From assembly GCF_016545825.1 (NCBI RefSeq), contig NC_052614.1, positions 32,582,072 to 32,646,071 on the forward strand: a stretch of 64,000 nucleotides of DNA, read 5' to 3'. A model generated the notes under the pieces. That model was not told the origin of the DNA, made no database searches, and was given only the letters and a program-made list of their open reading frames with translations. Shown in pieces: positions 1 through 10,455 of this stretch. The DNA comes from Eucalyptus grandis. Lineage: Eukaryota; Streptophyta; Magnoliopsida; Myrtales; Myrtaceae. A program made the position numbers and the translations under genes. Every line of letters begins with the position of its first letter. The stretch's first letter is position 1.

Positions 1-983
1 ATGACTTTACAATGATAGACAAAGGATCATTGTGTATATATATCAAAAGATCCAATGATCAATTTGTGATCATATCATTATATGTTGATGATATACTGAT
101 TGCCGAAAGCAATATGGAGTTTATTAATACTATGAATAATTGGTTATCTTCCAACTTTGATATAAAAGACATGGGTGATGTTGCATACATTCTTGGAGTT
201 AAGATTTCAAGATTGCGAACCCATAGACACTCCTATTGCAAAATGTGAAGGATTGAGCCATAGACTGTGTCCAAGGACTCCACAAGAGAAGGAACAAATG
301 AAACATGTTCCTTATGCTAGTGCTGTTGGAGCTTGATGTACGCTATGATGTGTACAAGACCTAACATATGTTATACAGTTGGAATGGTGAGTAGATACCA
401 ATCTAATCCAGGTCAAGCATGTTGGAAAGCCGTTAAAATGAATACTAAGGTATCTAAAGGGAACTGCTGATTATATGCTGAGTTATTAAGGAAAGGATCT
501 GCAACTCAAAGGCTATTTTGATACTGATTGGGAAAGAGATTTAGATGAAAGAAAATCTATCTCTGGGTTTGTTTTCTTATCGAATAATGGCACCATATGT
601 TGGAGCAGTAAGAAACAAAAGTGTATAGCCTTGTTCACGATGTAAGTTGAGTTCGTGGCATTATCAGCAGCAGTATAAGAAGGTGTTTGGCTTAAGAGAT
701 TTTTTGAATCATTTAGGTGTTATTGAAAGTGCTGCAGATTCATTGTTGGTTAACTATGATAGCCAAGCAGCAAAAGTGTACACCAAAGATCCAAAATATC
801 ATGGCAAGACCAAACATATAGATACCAAGTATAATTTCGTCAAAGATATGGTTGCACGAAAAGATGTGAACTTATAGTACATACTACGCATAGAATGGTA
901 GCAGATCCTATGACAAAGCCAATACCTAGAGATGTGTTTTGTGGCTATATGAAATCTCTAGGATTGCGTAGAGGCTGATGTAC
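1..983 (+). pseudogene. Ty1/copia pol remnant: end of reverse transcriptase plus RNase H
   Basis: This is the 3' part of a copia retrotransposon polyprotein, which normally copies element RNA into DNA. Residues around 70-110 show the copia reverse transcriptase motif YVDDILIA, followed by the typical phrase DMGDVAYILGVKI. Further on, pieces of the connection and RNase H domain can be read in shifted frames: ERKSISGFVFL, then NYDSQAAKVYTKDPKYHGKT, HIDTKYNFVKD, and the terminal phrase ADPMTKPIP ending in a stop at about 980. The frame breaks several times (after 248, around 640 and at 877), so the copy is dead. The 5' part lies outside the window. The catalytic YVDD itself is intact. Confidence 0.9.
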
Positions 984-2031
984 TGAATATTTTAATTTCC
1001 CTAAGTGTTCACAATTTGATGAATTTGTGTTTTCATCATTAATGCCTATGAATCTTTGTTTGATCTTTATGCATCTTAATGCTCAGTGCATTACTTTAAG
1101 TTAAGAGAAGTATGTCGGACAGATATAAGATTAGCCCACTCACACGGGTAATCGCCTCTATTTACTGTGTGATAAATAGAGATGAGACTGTTTTTAAGCT
1201 TATTATCTAGGTGATAATCGAGAGCTCAAGCTTAAAATACGTATGTCGCCTTAACTAAGTGTTAAGATGAGGACATAATACTTACGATGTCCGAAAGTAA
1301 AACACCCAACATATTTTACTTTATCTGTCTATGATGCCAGATGTGAGTTCTATGAATTTTGTGATTGAGTAGATATGTGAACTCAAGTTAGACATTAGGT
1401 ATGTCTGAACTATCATCTGTACGGTATTGAAAAGTGCAGACATACGCTCCATGGGAAAGGAGTTAATACCGTAATACGTATTTCATACTACGTATGCATG
1501 AGACGACCAATAAGAGTGGCAAAAAGTTTGATCTCAACTTTTATGACGTGTGAGACTCTTGAGGAAAAGAGTTCCTCAATTTTTTAGTCCCCTCAGGACT
1601 CTTACTTATTCTCAAGATTTCTATTAGTGTTTGCTATCTTAGGGTGTTGCCAATGGTCATGAGATGATTTGATCTAATGGGGCATTTCTAGAAAAGCAAG
1701 CTGGACTGAAATTGAGAGTTTGAAGGAAAGAGGAAGATCGATTTTGGAGAATCACATTGTAGTTTTTGTATTCACCGGTCGACCAATTATGATTGTCTTT
1801 GTGATAATTATAATTGTGAATACAATATATATCATTGTTTAAAAGAGATTAAGAGAGATATAAATGTGATCGATCGATCTAGGGTACTGCATACTAAATC
1901 TACTCGGAGTGTGATGCCCATTAATGAGCTGCTATATATTCCTAACAGATGTATAGCAACGAGCTCTCAAAGTATGCTGGTCGCACGGATTATTCACCGG
2001 TATGAATGTTGAAGAGAGGTAAAGAGAATAT
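984..2031 (+). other. Copia element noncoding region before the 3' LTR, with polypurine tract
   Basis: This kilobase between the end of pol and the LTR has no reading frame of note. It contains several direct and inverted versions of a word like TATGTCGGACA (about 1110, 1240, 1290, 1400 and 1435), which could fold. The purine-rich run at 2011-2029 (GAAGAGAGGTAAAGAGAAT) lies directly before the proposed LTR start and fits a polypurine tract for plus-strand priming. Confidence 0.5.
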
Positions 2032-2483
2032 TGTTCGGCCCACCATGTGCGAGTGGGAGATGATGGTTTTAATTGGGGATGGGCTTAAGGCCCATCCGCC
2101 CATGCTGGGCCCAAAAGGCCCGGCCCACGGGAATAGGGCCCGTGGAGGGGGAAGGTATAAAAGGGAGGAGAGAGAGAGAGAAGAAAATGTTTTTGCAATT
2201 CAACGTACGTCTTTCTCTCCTCACGCTCTCTCTCCCAAAAAAGGAAGAACAGTAAGCATACGGCGCGCTTTCTTTCCCTTCAAGGCTTCATCGGATCGAA
2301 CAGGACCGTTTCTCTTCCTCTTGTCGGCGTTGGTGCTTAATCTGTGGCTAACAAGGTACGCTCGAATCCGTGGTGTGCTTTACGATCGGTGATACGTGTT
2401 TTCCCGGACTTCGTCTTCCGCATTGATTTAGGGGTTCGATTTAGTGTCGAATCCGGTATTTCGGGGATCAGTCATTCCCAACA
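2032..2483 (+). repeat. 3' LTR of the copia element
   Basis: The segment begins TGTTCGG and ends CCCAACA, an imperfect terminal inverted repeat of the LTR type, and follows a polypurine tract. It holds a TATA box at 2156-2163 and a CT/GA-rich leader. Its right end abuts coding sequence of a carboxypeptidase gene, which supports 2483 as the element border. The left border is less certain because the 5' LTR is outside the window and cannot be compared. Confidence 0.6.
2156..2163 (+). promoter_or_regulatory. TATA box in copia LTR
   Basis: TATAAAAG lies within the LTR after a GGCCC-rich U3 stretch and about 30 bases before a GAGAGA-rich leader. This is the expected position for the element promoter. 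Confidence 0.55.
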
Positions 2484-4928
2484 CTGTTTAATGTGAGTTA
2501 CTGCATGAAAGCTTTTCTTCAGCTTGATTTGAATTGCGCTTACCAGATTGTTTTGGTTCCAAGGGTACCATTTATCCTGTAGTTTGAGCTTAAGGGCTTT
2601 AACGTTGCGCCAAGCCGTTGACAAAGGAATGGCTATATCTGTAGTCCCACTGCTCAAAAAGATAAAAGTTTAATCTGTGAAAGTAAATATTTGGTACTAT
2701 TAATGTCTAAAACCGAAAAAGACATCTTGATGATGAATCAATATATAACTTCCATAATTGTCAATTAATGTTTATGCACTAATTCTACCAATTGTAATAC
2801 AATCATGATTGTATCTCAAATTAATTAAATGTTGCAAACTCAAGATTAAATGCATTGGCATGATTTTCTTCTCCTTTCTAACATCTAATACGCCTTACCT
2901 ATATATCCAAATCTGCATTTGGGTCTCTATGAGTTCTTTTAGAATCTGCAACATCGATGATTCTGTGTCACTTTCTATGTAGTGTTCTGTCGAACCAGGT
3001 CACTGTGTAAGCGAAACCGCATGATTTATCATTCCCTAGGAATTTTCCATGCCCTTGATTTGATTGAAGTTCTTGTATCATGAACAATTCCTGGCTAGAG
3101 TATAGTTCACTGGAATATACAAAGGGTCGCTGTGGAAAGCTTCCTGCACCTCTTTCCTTCTCAAAGTGAGTACTAGTGTCATTATCCGAGTAACGTCCAA
3201 ACCCATCTCTGAACATCAAATCCTACTTGCAAAGAAAAACTGAGGATTGAGTATCAAAGTGCTGTCAAGCTTTCTTACTGCTCATTTTCCGGCCTCTAAG
3301 AATAAATTTAGGAGTTATCTCACCTGTATGGGGCTCGCAGATGGTCTCATAAATAGGTTAAAATTGTTGACGTCTACAAATTCATTCATGTATGCTTCAT
3401 CCCAGGCTTTATTGCAGCCATCAGAATGTCTATCGACAGCGCAAAAGTTCCGTATGTTTCCGTATGTAGTGTCTGAGATCAACCCATGATTCCACAGGTA
3501 ATCAGCCATACCCGGTTCTCCAGTTTCGTCGTCAAGGAGGGTTTCCTGGCTAGGAAACTTTTACCCAAGAAAAGAGCACTAGCTTAGTCCAGTTTAATAG
3601 CAAAATAGATATGCTTCGACATTGAGATTCGACATTAGTCATCTCACCAATATTCCCTTCAGATTGATGATTGGTCGCACGATCCCCATGTTGCGGTTTG
3701 CTATCAGTCGAGCGAGTTGAGGCACACAATGTCCTGGAATAAGCGTTTATTATTAAAAACACGTGCGTGACCTAAAATTACGTTATACATTAAAATGGCC
3801 ACAGAAAACGCGAGCCTGTTTAGCTCTATCGGGCAGCATAGAAGTCTCGGTATTTGTATTTCGGAAAGATTTCGAGCCATTTATTTAAGAATCTGTGACT
3901 GTCCATGGCTGAGATGGAAAGAAAAGGAAATAACTTGAGACTTTTTGAAAGAAAGTGTAGAGTGGAAGACTCAATAATCAAACCAGGGCAAACAGGTAGA
4001 GCAAGTCATTAAGTCCCGACCGGTGCTGTTATCTCCGATTGACTCAGCGAGGCTGAGGATAGAAAATCCAGCTCCAGCAGGGGTAGGAAAATAGAAACCA
4101 CAAGATGTTATCATTCAATCTTCATCTTAAATATGGATTTAGTGACGACGCATTGTTTATGAATTTGAAAAATGTAATCCAAATATAAAGACAAAAATGG
4201 ATCATTTAGTCTGCCGCCATGAAAAAGCCGTTACTTTGGTCTGAAGTTATACCATATAACGAGTTAAAAGGGTAAAACTAACCGACATATATAATGAAAA
4301 TGTCGAGCCTCCATACTACAATCTACACACTAATTATGTCACTATTTAAACTTGGCACATTTTTTTGACAAAAAAAGAAAAAAAAAAACTTGGCACCTTC
4401 TCAATTGAGTTTCGTCTTAGAGAGAGGCGGGCTTTAAGTTTCTTGAGTTTGATTTTCCCTGATCAATAAAACCAAACAGCAAGTCACATAAGGTAATAGC
4501 CATTCGAGACATTCAACGAACGAGTCTTAATCGAGATTTAATACGCAAAGCGTTGCAGAAACAAAATTACCAGTGTTCCATGCAAATTGTCTCTTAAAAA
4601 GCTTCCCGTCGGGCAAGAACTGGAAGGGTCCAATCTCTTGAAAGGCTCCGCACCCGATTGTCGTGGCGCTGGGTCCTCCATTGAGCCATAGAAGCAGAGG
4701 TTTAGACTCTGCATCCGATGACGCTTCAACCAGCCAATAGAACAGCTTCTTTTTTTCGTTTATGGTCACATGTCTTGAATACTGAGCAAAACTCACGTCC
4801 ATAGGCTGTCCCGGTAACGCCTTAATCTTGGCATTTACTGCTTCATCTACTGAAGGTCTAGCAGTGATGGCCGACACCAGTAAGTTCAATAAGAGAAGGC
4901 AAACGATATTCGATGACGCTTGTTTCGT
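2484..4928 (-). pseudogene. Serine carboxypeptidase-like (SCPL) pseudogene, truncated by copia insertion
   Basis: SCPL proteins are secreted alpha/beta hydrolases that act as carboxypeptidases or acyltransferases. Exon 1 (about 4928-4571) encodes a hydrophobic signal-like start, then ALPGQP, FAQYSRHVTINEKKKLFYW and LLLWLNGGPSATTIG. A second exon (about 4110-3812) gives PAGAGFS, FLNKWLEIFPKYKYRDFY and the remains of the nucleophile motif. A third (about 3735-3640) gives HCVPQLARLIANRN and PIINLKGIL. A fourth (about 3556-3315) gives DDETGEPGMADYLWNHGLIS. Later pieces are RRKEVQEAFHSDP near 3160 and SGTTDIAIP with KWYPW near 2650-2560. The copy is dead: two stops flank the catalytic serine codon (3820-3828), frames shift, and the last exon stops at the LTR border 2483. 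The likely start codon reads ACG (4928-4926), though another start is possible. Confidence 0.85.
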
Positions 4929-5089
4929 ATTGTTTCAGTTGTCTTTTGGTGGGGCTTCTTCTTGATGTTCTTGGAATCCTTTTCCTCTTATGTAAATGTA
5001 TACGTTGTGGTGTTAACCATCGACTGAAGATATAAAGTTGTTTGCATGGTTGTGGGTAAATAATAGTATTATGTTATCTATTGCTAACA
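4929..5089. other. Short spacer
   Basis: I see no gene or clear repeat here. It would be the 5' flank of the dead carboxypeptidase gene. Confidence 0.4.
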
Positions 5090-5672
5090 ATAGAGATAAG
5101 CGGTTCTAGGTTCCATATAGGTTTCATTTGAAACATAGAACCTACCCATTGGAGCATGTTCCTCAATTTTTAGAACTTGGAACCCGTCCTACATACCCTA
5201 AATCCTGACACTTTCCCTGTCACAAGTTTTAGGGTTTACCTAGGTTCCACTTATATTATTAATTAAACGGTTGCAGTAAATTAAAACATTTAATGACCTC
5301 AATTTATTGTTATAATTCATTGACCATATAGACATATGAAAAATATGAACATTAAAAAGGTAAAAGTCTCAGTCATAAAATAAAAGCTCAAATTAGTACT
5401 TCCAAATTATACATTCATCATCAAGCGACATGGAAAATTGGAGGATCGTGCAAAGACATGAACCAATAAAAACATTAAAACTTATTTTAGGTTATAGGTT
5501 CCAAGTTCTAGGTTTCTCCAATCAAAGAACCCTGAATCTACCCGTTCAAATAGGTTTCTCATTTTTTGGAACTTGTAATCTACCCCGCATACATTAGAAC
5601 CTAAAACCTACAAGTTCCCATCAGTTCAATTATAAGGTTTTAGGTTCTACTATAGAACCATGCCCACCCCTA
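5090..5672. mobile_element. Degenerate hAT-like MITE candidate
   Basis: The right end reads CACCCCTAA, as in the better preserved hAT-like element at 58946-59590. Both sides carry subterminal words of the form GGTTCTAGGTTCC and GGAACCTAAAACC in opposite orientation, so the element could fold on itself. Flanking bases (TTGCTAAC on the left, TTAGCAAC on the right) are an imperfect 8-base match. No transposase is encoded. The left border is weak. Confidence 0.45.
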
Positions 5673-5844
5673 ATTAGCAACAATACATCATTCTTCTAGT
5701 GTTTTAGAAGGTTTTAAGATATTTATTTTGGCAATGTTGAGCTTTTTTGAGTTGTAAGCACAAGGAATGGTTGAATTAGGATTGTTCCAATGAAGGGCAA
5801 TTAGTCCTGAGACTGCGATGCAAGATATGTTACCAATGAAAAAA

Positions 5845-6110
5845 AAAAAAGGAAAATAAGGAAAAGAAGGAAAAGAAAAGAAAAGAAAAAGGAAAGAAAA
5901 AAAAAGAAAAGAAAATAACAATAATAAATTCAAAAAAATTCATGTTAGCGCCAGCTGGTGTCCACGTTAGCGATTTCCAACCAAAATTAGCTGGATGAAC
6001 TATATTGTCAAATTACCAAAATGTTTATAACTAGATTGACAAAATTGAGAGGTTTAAAATTGAATTGACATAAGTACAATAAGTTTAGTAATTTTCTCAA
6101 TTATTCTGAT
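5845..6110. mobile_element. Fragment of Mutator-like MITE family
   Basis: A purine-rich tract (5849-5925) is followed by TTAGCGATTTCCAACC, AAAATTAGCTGG and a terminal stretch rich in AATTGACA and TTTAG words. The same order occurs in the right half of the complete element at 53322-54532 and in another fragment at 7210-7480. I could not find the left half of this copy. Confidence 0.45.
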
Positions 6111-7209
6111 GTCGCTAAATCCTAATAAGAAATAGGTGGCTGATTATATAAATCTGAGTGATCCACTTAGCTATGACAAATCTATTAGCATCATGCCTGA
6201 TTGAGTTTTGTGAAGCCATTGCCAAGAGATATAGTGAGATTACTATTCTTGATCTGCAGAGAAAGAAAAAAAATTGAGCATAAAAATTCCTCTTCAAACT
6301 CATATTTCTTGACCGTATTTGTGCATTAGAATAAGTAAAACATATCTCCTGTGTCCTGACTTTCATTTTTGTCAAGAAAAGACATATGTCCTTATATCAT
6401 ATTTTGATAAGCAATTGAGGAAAACATGCAGTTGGACGGGATAATAAAGGGGAACAGGGAAGGAGAAGTTGAGATTAATAATTAATTAATCACTATACGC
6501 TTCACTTCTTCTTCTCCTTATAGTACTGAAATATCTTAGAATATTTTTATGATATAACTAGGATGGACAGAGATACGAAAATAATGGTAGCGGGATTTAG
6601 TCGGGCAACAATGTCAATATTAATAGTACGAAAGCGATATGCTAGAAGACCGATTTGGTCCTGTTATCGCAAAACAAACAGCCAAATGAAAGCCAGCTCT
6701 CTTTATAAATTCTCTTCAATAAAGACCGAGTTTAAAATTAACAAATTTGAGAACTTCTTGTCATTGTGTAATTGATTGGACGATTACAGTGTAAAAAGGT
6801 AAAAGAACCAGACTTAATAATGAATCAAAACTAAGATCTGACGGTACGAACTTCAATCATAGTCAAGTGTGAAAGCCTCACAAAAGAAAAGAAACATAAA
6901 CTTTGATCGAATAAGCTAAATCTGACAGTTTGGTTGAGTGTGTGCGCTCTTCTTCTTTCATCCATTTATAATCATAAGCTTGTAGGATTTCACTTTCCAC
7001 ATTTCAAGACTTGTTATCTTGACCTTCTGGACGTGTCCCTGAGGTTCTGGACATTGTTTCCTACATTTTGTAAATGGTTGGTATCAACTTATGGTAGCTG
7101 GTTTGGCATTCATGTCAGTCTCTTCTCGCGAATGTGAATCTGCTGTTGTCACATCTTCATTATTACGCCCTCACCCTAGCAACCTTTGCCGGCTGTCACT
7201 TGGATTGGT
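6111..7209. other. Spacer without recognised gene
   Basis: AT-rich sequence with only short chance reading frames on both strands. None resembles a family I know. Confidence 0.4.
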
Positions 7210-7480
7210 GATCGGCGGAGGGAATAGAAAAATAAAAAAGGAAAAAAAAATAGAAAGAAAACTAAAGAAAAAAGGGAAAAAATTCAAAAAATTCAAAAAT
7301 ATTGCAGAATGCTATTTCATCCCCGGCACTAATTGAATCTCCACATTAGCGATTTCAAGGCAAATTGGTTGGATGGACCACATTAAAAAAATCTTCAAAA
7401 GATTTAGGACTAAATCGGCTAAACTTAAAAGTTTAAGACCGAGTTAGTGGCCACATGATAGAATTTTGACTTTTTTTGAC
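7210..7480. mobile_element. Second fragment of Mutator-like MITE family
   Basis: A tract of A with scattered G (7216-7300) is followed by CACATTAGCGATTTC, a GGTTGGATGGACC segment and TTAGGACTAAATCGG. This is the same succession of words as at 5845-6110 and 54240-54530. Confidence 0.45.
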
Positions 7481-9007
7481 AAATTACCCCCATATATGAT
7501 ATTCCTCTATGTCAGATGCAGTTTTTTGGATCCATATGCATGGTCAGACCCCAATAATGTGATACCCTATTAATGTCATAAACAAAGTAAGAACGAGTCT
7601 AGTAGATGGTCCATATGGTGGATTGTTTACCCATGATAGCGTGAAACATCGAACGTAAAATATCTACGAGAGGTTTTATATCACATTGACCACATTACTG
7701 ATCTTAGAGTCTAAAATAGATTTACTACACATTGATATCGAGAATGGGCGAAGCAGGAGATAGATAAAGGGAACCCCAGTTACCTTCCCTTTGCTAACTC
7801 AAAATCCATCTCCAATGTATGTGTGGTACCAGCATGGGGAAGAGGATTGGCAACAAATTACACAGGAGTCGACGTTGTTTCAGGAGAGCACTGGTGGTCA
7901 GTGGCCACAAAATACCGATACCCCACGTTGTATTTTGAAACACAGGCTAAATTCTGCAACTGTGGGTACAAGGACAAGGTATTCGACGTTTGTGCTGGAA
8001 CGTGGAGCAGGGTGTTGTATATGAAACTCTAGACATTAGCATCATAAAGAGTAGCTAAAGGAATGGTGAATTGCCTAGTTTGAGGACAACCGGCCATTTC
8101 GAATCAGAAAATGCAAGCGTTCCATGTCTTCTATCAGAGGAGAGGTGAAGGCCCATAATGTATTCTATTGGCAACATAGTGAAAGGCCTCGTTTGGTATC
8201 TTGAAGATTCTCGTAGAAGGTTTTATCACAAATTGCCAAATAGGGCTTCGGCCGCATTGCCTGTCGCAATACCGATCCGACGACTTATCAGCAGTGGCTT
8301 GATTTGGGGAGCCTTGCTGGGCGTCTTACCACTGAAGAGAGAGTACAGCATAAGGAAAGTTATGTTTGGACAAGAAAAGGATTGTCCGACATTGTGTGCT
8401 CATAAAATCCTTGCTAGCGACATCGTATTCGGTATTTGATGCCTTGTATCATGACACTTGTATTGTACGCTAAACGCATTAATCCTACTTGTCTAAACCC
8501 TAAGGTAAATTTCCATATCAATAGATCTGTGGACTCCTCATGAATTGCCCGATTTGCCTTGTTTTAAGGCCGTCATTATTTATTTTTATTTTTTTGGTTG
8601 GAAAAGCCGTCATTATTTTATTCAATCAGCATTAGCCAAATATGGAAAAATTTATCAGCGGAAATGAATGTAGCACGATGTTGACGAACTTAATCGGGAT
8701 GCAACTTAACATGGTATTTTTTGCAACTTAATCTTTGCTGGGACATGTTGAGAGGGGATGGCAAAATTATCATTTCAAGCCAATAGCAGACAGCCTGCCA
8801 AATTTGACCAAGGCCCAAAAATTAATGCCAATTACTAAATCAAGTTGCCTGGGCCCTAGGCGACGACCTTGCTTGGACGTAGTAGACTTGGACCACAATT
8901 TTTGTGATATTTTGACATTTTATTTATTTATTTATTTTCTTGAGACTTCTTCACTAGTTTGATGAATGGCGACGTGATGACAATGATAGGGATAAGCCAA
9001 AACATCT

Positions 9008-9044
<37 letters not shown>

Positions 9045-9465
9045 TTCCTTATCGATATGAATATGAGTTTGCTTTCAAAGATTTGGACTTTTGCTCGAAC
9101 ACAAGTTGGACCGTTGAACTTGAGAGGCTATAGAAATTCCAAAGACATTGAAAAATAGAAATTTAAGTAGTTTGCACTTCCATAATGGCCAAGAATGTGG
9201 CTATTCTACATAGGATACAATGTTTTGGGATTTGCATTGCGTGGTCAAAACCCAATAATATCATAGGCCCAAAAAGTTCCAACAAAGTTCTAAGAGGCCT
9301 AACAACGTATGTATCCTTTGTTCATCAAAAGTAGAGGCCTCAGCACATGAAATCCTCCATGACCCAAAAATAAATAAATAAAAGGAACCTACTAGTATCA
9401 CGGATCAAATAAAACACGAGCCAACATAATAAGGATTTGCCAATCCTATAAGCTTTTTTGAAGTG
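7481..9465. other. Spacer downstream of the TNL gene, with an unrecognised open region
   Basis: Two overlapping + strand frames at 7791-8032 and another at 8158-8439 stay open for 70-93 codons and are cysteine- or arginine-rich. I recognise no domain and see no clear splice sites or start context, so I do not call a gene. The rest is AT-rich and would include the 3' flank of the TNL gene, which reads leftward into it. Confidence 0.35.
9011..9048. repeat. (AT)n microsatellite followed by a T run
   Basis: Thirteen AT dinucleotides run from 9011 to 9036 and pass into a pure T tract. This is a simple sequence likely to vary in length. Confidence 0.95.
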
Positions 9466-10455
9466 CTAGAGTGGGAGATCATCACTTCGAGCTACTTGTT
9501 TTCCTCTCGCCAAATCTGTCACAAGAGCATCAACATCCCACTCCGCCAGCTCCTTCCAGGTGGATAGATCAGGTAAACAAAGCAAGGGACTGCAGTGTTT
9601 GATGTAAAGACTTTTCAATGATTCCAGTCTGTCAAGACCTCGAATTTCAACTAGACTCGAACAATCCCATACTGTAAGGTCCTCGAGATTCTTGAAGTTA
9701 GATAAGTTGGAAAGGTCCACAACTTCAAGAAATCTGCAATTGGTAACTGTAAATACCCTCAAATCAGAGGGCAGATGTCCAACACAACGCAAGTTGTCAC
9801 AGTTCTCAAGTTCAAGTTCTTTTAGACAATGAAAGCAACCCAAATATGAGCTTCTGCTGGTGAAAATTGAAAGTTCTAACCTACAATATGGGTTGGACAT
9901 GTAACTTTTTGGAATCCTGGGACACACAAGGTATGTAAGGGGAAAACAAAATTCCAAATTTCTTAAATTCACTAAGTTGGAGATCTCAGGAGCTTTTTCC
10001 GAGACTGTTGAGGACAGACATAGACTTACCAAACTCTCTGGAAGCTTTGGTATATTCTCCATACGAGTTTCTGTTAATTTCAAAATCTGCAAGTATGATA
10101 GTCTCACAATATCACTTGGAATCACTTCCAGCTGCCGGCAACCTTCTCCATAAATTTCCTCAAGTTTCTCCATCATCCCAATGGCATTAGGTAACTTTTG
10201 CATGCAACTCCCGTCAATCTTCAAAACTTTCAAACTCTTTATATTGACAATGCTATTTGGCAACTCAACAATTCTTGTGAATGAGACATCCAACTTAACT
10301 AAATATTTCAGCATTCCGATCGAGTCGGAAAGTTTTGTAAGCATTTGACACCCATTTAGAATTAATTGTTCTAAGGATAAAAAAGCAGAGAGCTCAGGAG
10401 TTTCTTTCAACATTCTGCAGTCTGACAAATCAAGAACCTTCAATCTGGTAGCCAC
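9466..10455 (-). CDS. TNL terminal exon: LRR unit M plus C-terminal domain
   Basis: This exon has 329 codons and a TAG stop, with a good acceptor (TTCGACAG before 10455). The first 142 codons match the cassette units (VATRLKVLDLSDCRMLKE to LPESL). The frame then runs on through VSLCLSS, ISNLVNLRNLEFCFPLTY and a C-terminal set of LRRs with ENCDNLRCVGHLPSDL, FLEVVDLSNLSNFKNLEDL and CLPDLSTWKELAEWDVDAL, ending SDDLPL. The LRR series and short charged tail are normal for TNL C-termini. Its GTAAGT word at 10029 must be read through to reach this C-terminus. Confidence 0.88.
   Translation of the reverse strand: MATRLKVLDLSDCRMLKETPELSAFLSLEQLILNGCQMLTKLSDSIGMLKYLVKLDVSFTRIVELPNSIVNIKSLKVLKIDGSCMQKLPNAIGMMEKLEEIYGEGCRQLEVIPSDIVRLSYLQILKLTETRMENIPKLPESLVSLCLSSTVSEKAPEISNLVNLRNLEFCFPLTYLVCPRIPKSYMSNPYCRLELSIFTSRSSYLGCFHCLKELELENCDNLRCVGHLPSDLRVFTVTNCRFLEVVDLSNLSNFKNLEDLTVWDCSSLVEIRGLDRLESLKSLYIKHCSPLLCLPDLSTWKELAEWDVDALVTDLARGKQVARSDDLPL

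Noticed and set aside
2006..2392. 128-codon + strand frame in the copia LTR
   Set aside because: It spans the TATA box and GA-rich leader of the LTR and has Arg-rich low-complexity content, so it is not a gene.
5688..5933. Hydrophobic Phe-rich frame on the - strand
   Set aside because: It is produced by the purine tract at 5849-5925 read on the other strand, so it is a composition artefact.
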